The notes under the pieces were generated by a model that worked only from the letters and a program-made list of their open reading frames with translations, had not been told where the DNA came from and did not search any database. A DNA stretch of 64,000 nucleotides from Berkiella sp964496435 (GTDB lineage Bacteria > Pseudomonadota > Gammaproteobacteria > Berkiellales > Berkiellaceae), in contig CAZBZP010000013.1 of assembly GCA_964496435.1 (NCBI GenBank), positions 1 through 64,000 on the forward strand, read 5' to 3'. The position numbers and the translations under genes are program-made. This document shows positions 63,763 through 64,000 of this stretch, in pieces. Each line of letters opens with the position of its first letter. Position 1 is the first letter of the stretch.

Positions 63763-64000
63763 ATGTTTAATTGGTTGTTTAATGCATTGCCTGCTAAAGA
63801 ATCCTTGGCTAAGGTCACAGATAATTATTTGAGAGGCATTACTATGCCAGTTATTGATGCAATTAAAGCGCAATGGAACAAATTCCCCATGCTATATTCC
63901 TGGGCAGCAGGCATAACGCTCTTTTTTGCTTGGCTCATCAAAAGAAGATTTAACAACAATGCAGAAGCAAGAAATTTAAGTGAAATAAATTACACTTTAC
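63763..64000 (+). CDS. Partial CDS at the window edge, membrane protein
   Basis: 79 codons from the ATG at 63763 (GGGAG upstream) to the end without a stop. N-terminal helical segment FNWLFNALPAKESLAKVTDN, then a hydrophobic span YSWAAGITLFFAWLI followed by KRRF, a single-span topology with a cytosolic basic side. No family recognised; truncated by the window. Confidence 0.65.
   Translation, partial: MFNWLFNALPAKESLAKVTDNYLRGITMPVIDAIKAQWNKFPMLYSWAAGITLFFAWLIKRRFNNNAEARNLSEINYTL

Noticed and set aside
63640..63873. Minus-strand 77-aa ORF near the end
   Set aside because: It lies opposite a plus-strand gene that has a good Shine-Dalgarno and a membrane-protein-like sequence; no independent support.
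1..64000. tRNA, rRNA, CRISPR arrays, insertion sequences, phage genes
   Set aside because: Read for these across the window; none could be supported. Absence of evidence by eye is not proof for small RNAs.

Overview
The window looks like a chromosomal segment of an AT-rich gammaproteobacterium that lives inside eukaryotic cells, most plausibly an order Legionellales (Legionella/Coxiella/Berkiella-like) genome. This is inference. It rests on the mix of ordinary gammaproteobacterial housekeeping genes (split pntAA/pntAB/pntB, pdxH, pcm, thpR, def, cydABX with cydP, a DEAD-box helicase and a histone-H1-like basic protein) with many eukaryote-like or effector-like genes: two protein kinases, an F-box plus ankyrin-like protein, a YopT-like papain-fold cysteine peptidase, two putative clan-CD peptidase paralogues and several coiled-coil or low-complexity orphans. 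No tRNA, rRNA, CRISPR array, transposase, integrase or phage gene was seen.

Layout. 0-9 kb: YopT-like peptidase, kinase 1, a four-gene membrane/lipid operon on the minus strand (fatty acid hydroxylase, secreted orphan, HTTM-DCC protein, CREST hydrolase-like protein) and the F-box/ankyrin protein. 9-14 kb: L,D-transpeptidase, methyltransferase, a fused CopA-CopB copper protein with a His-rich tandem repeat, a small Cys secreted protein and a GST. 14-20 kb: an RND tripartite efflux operon, flanked by two copies of a palindromic repeat. 20-27 kb: SDR, aldo/keto reductase, SnoaL, GNAT, nitrilase, kinase 2, DUF805 and an alpha/beta hydrolase. 27-32 kb: two tandem paralogous membrane proteins and a CPA2 antiporter. 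32-36 kb: cydP-cydA-cydB-cydX and an orphan. 36-42.6 kb: a second RND tripartite operon with def downstream. 43-51 kb: MFS transporter, orphan, YaiI with a zinc-ribbon mini-protein, histone-like protein, DEAD-box helicase with a tandem-repeat tail, a bufferin-like Cys-rich peptide, alpha/beta hydrolase and CBS protein. 51-58 kb: coiled-coil orphan, transhydrogenase, pdxH, HTH, 3-methyladenine glycosylase, thpR and pcm. 58-64 kb: orphans, the SRAP peptidase yedK and umuC, then the two clan-CD-like paralogues and a gene cut by the window edge.

Three 100-N scaffold gaps interrupt genes. Two are flanked by identical 55-bp sequences; collapsing the duplicate restores a single intact frame in both cases (CopA-CopB fusion of 834 aa, outer-membrane efflux protein of 463 aa), so the apparent breaks are assembly artefacts. 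The third lies inside the helicase's 36-bp tandem repeat and also rejoins in frame.

How the genes may work together: two RND pumps, the copper oxidase/outer-membrane fusion, the bufferin-like peptide and the GST suggest toxic-compound and metal defence. Cytochrome bd, the transhydrogenase and the CPA2 antiporter serve redox and ion balance at low oxygen. The effector-like genes are scattered singly, as is usual for Dot/Icm-type effector repertoires, but no secretion-system gene is in this window.
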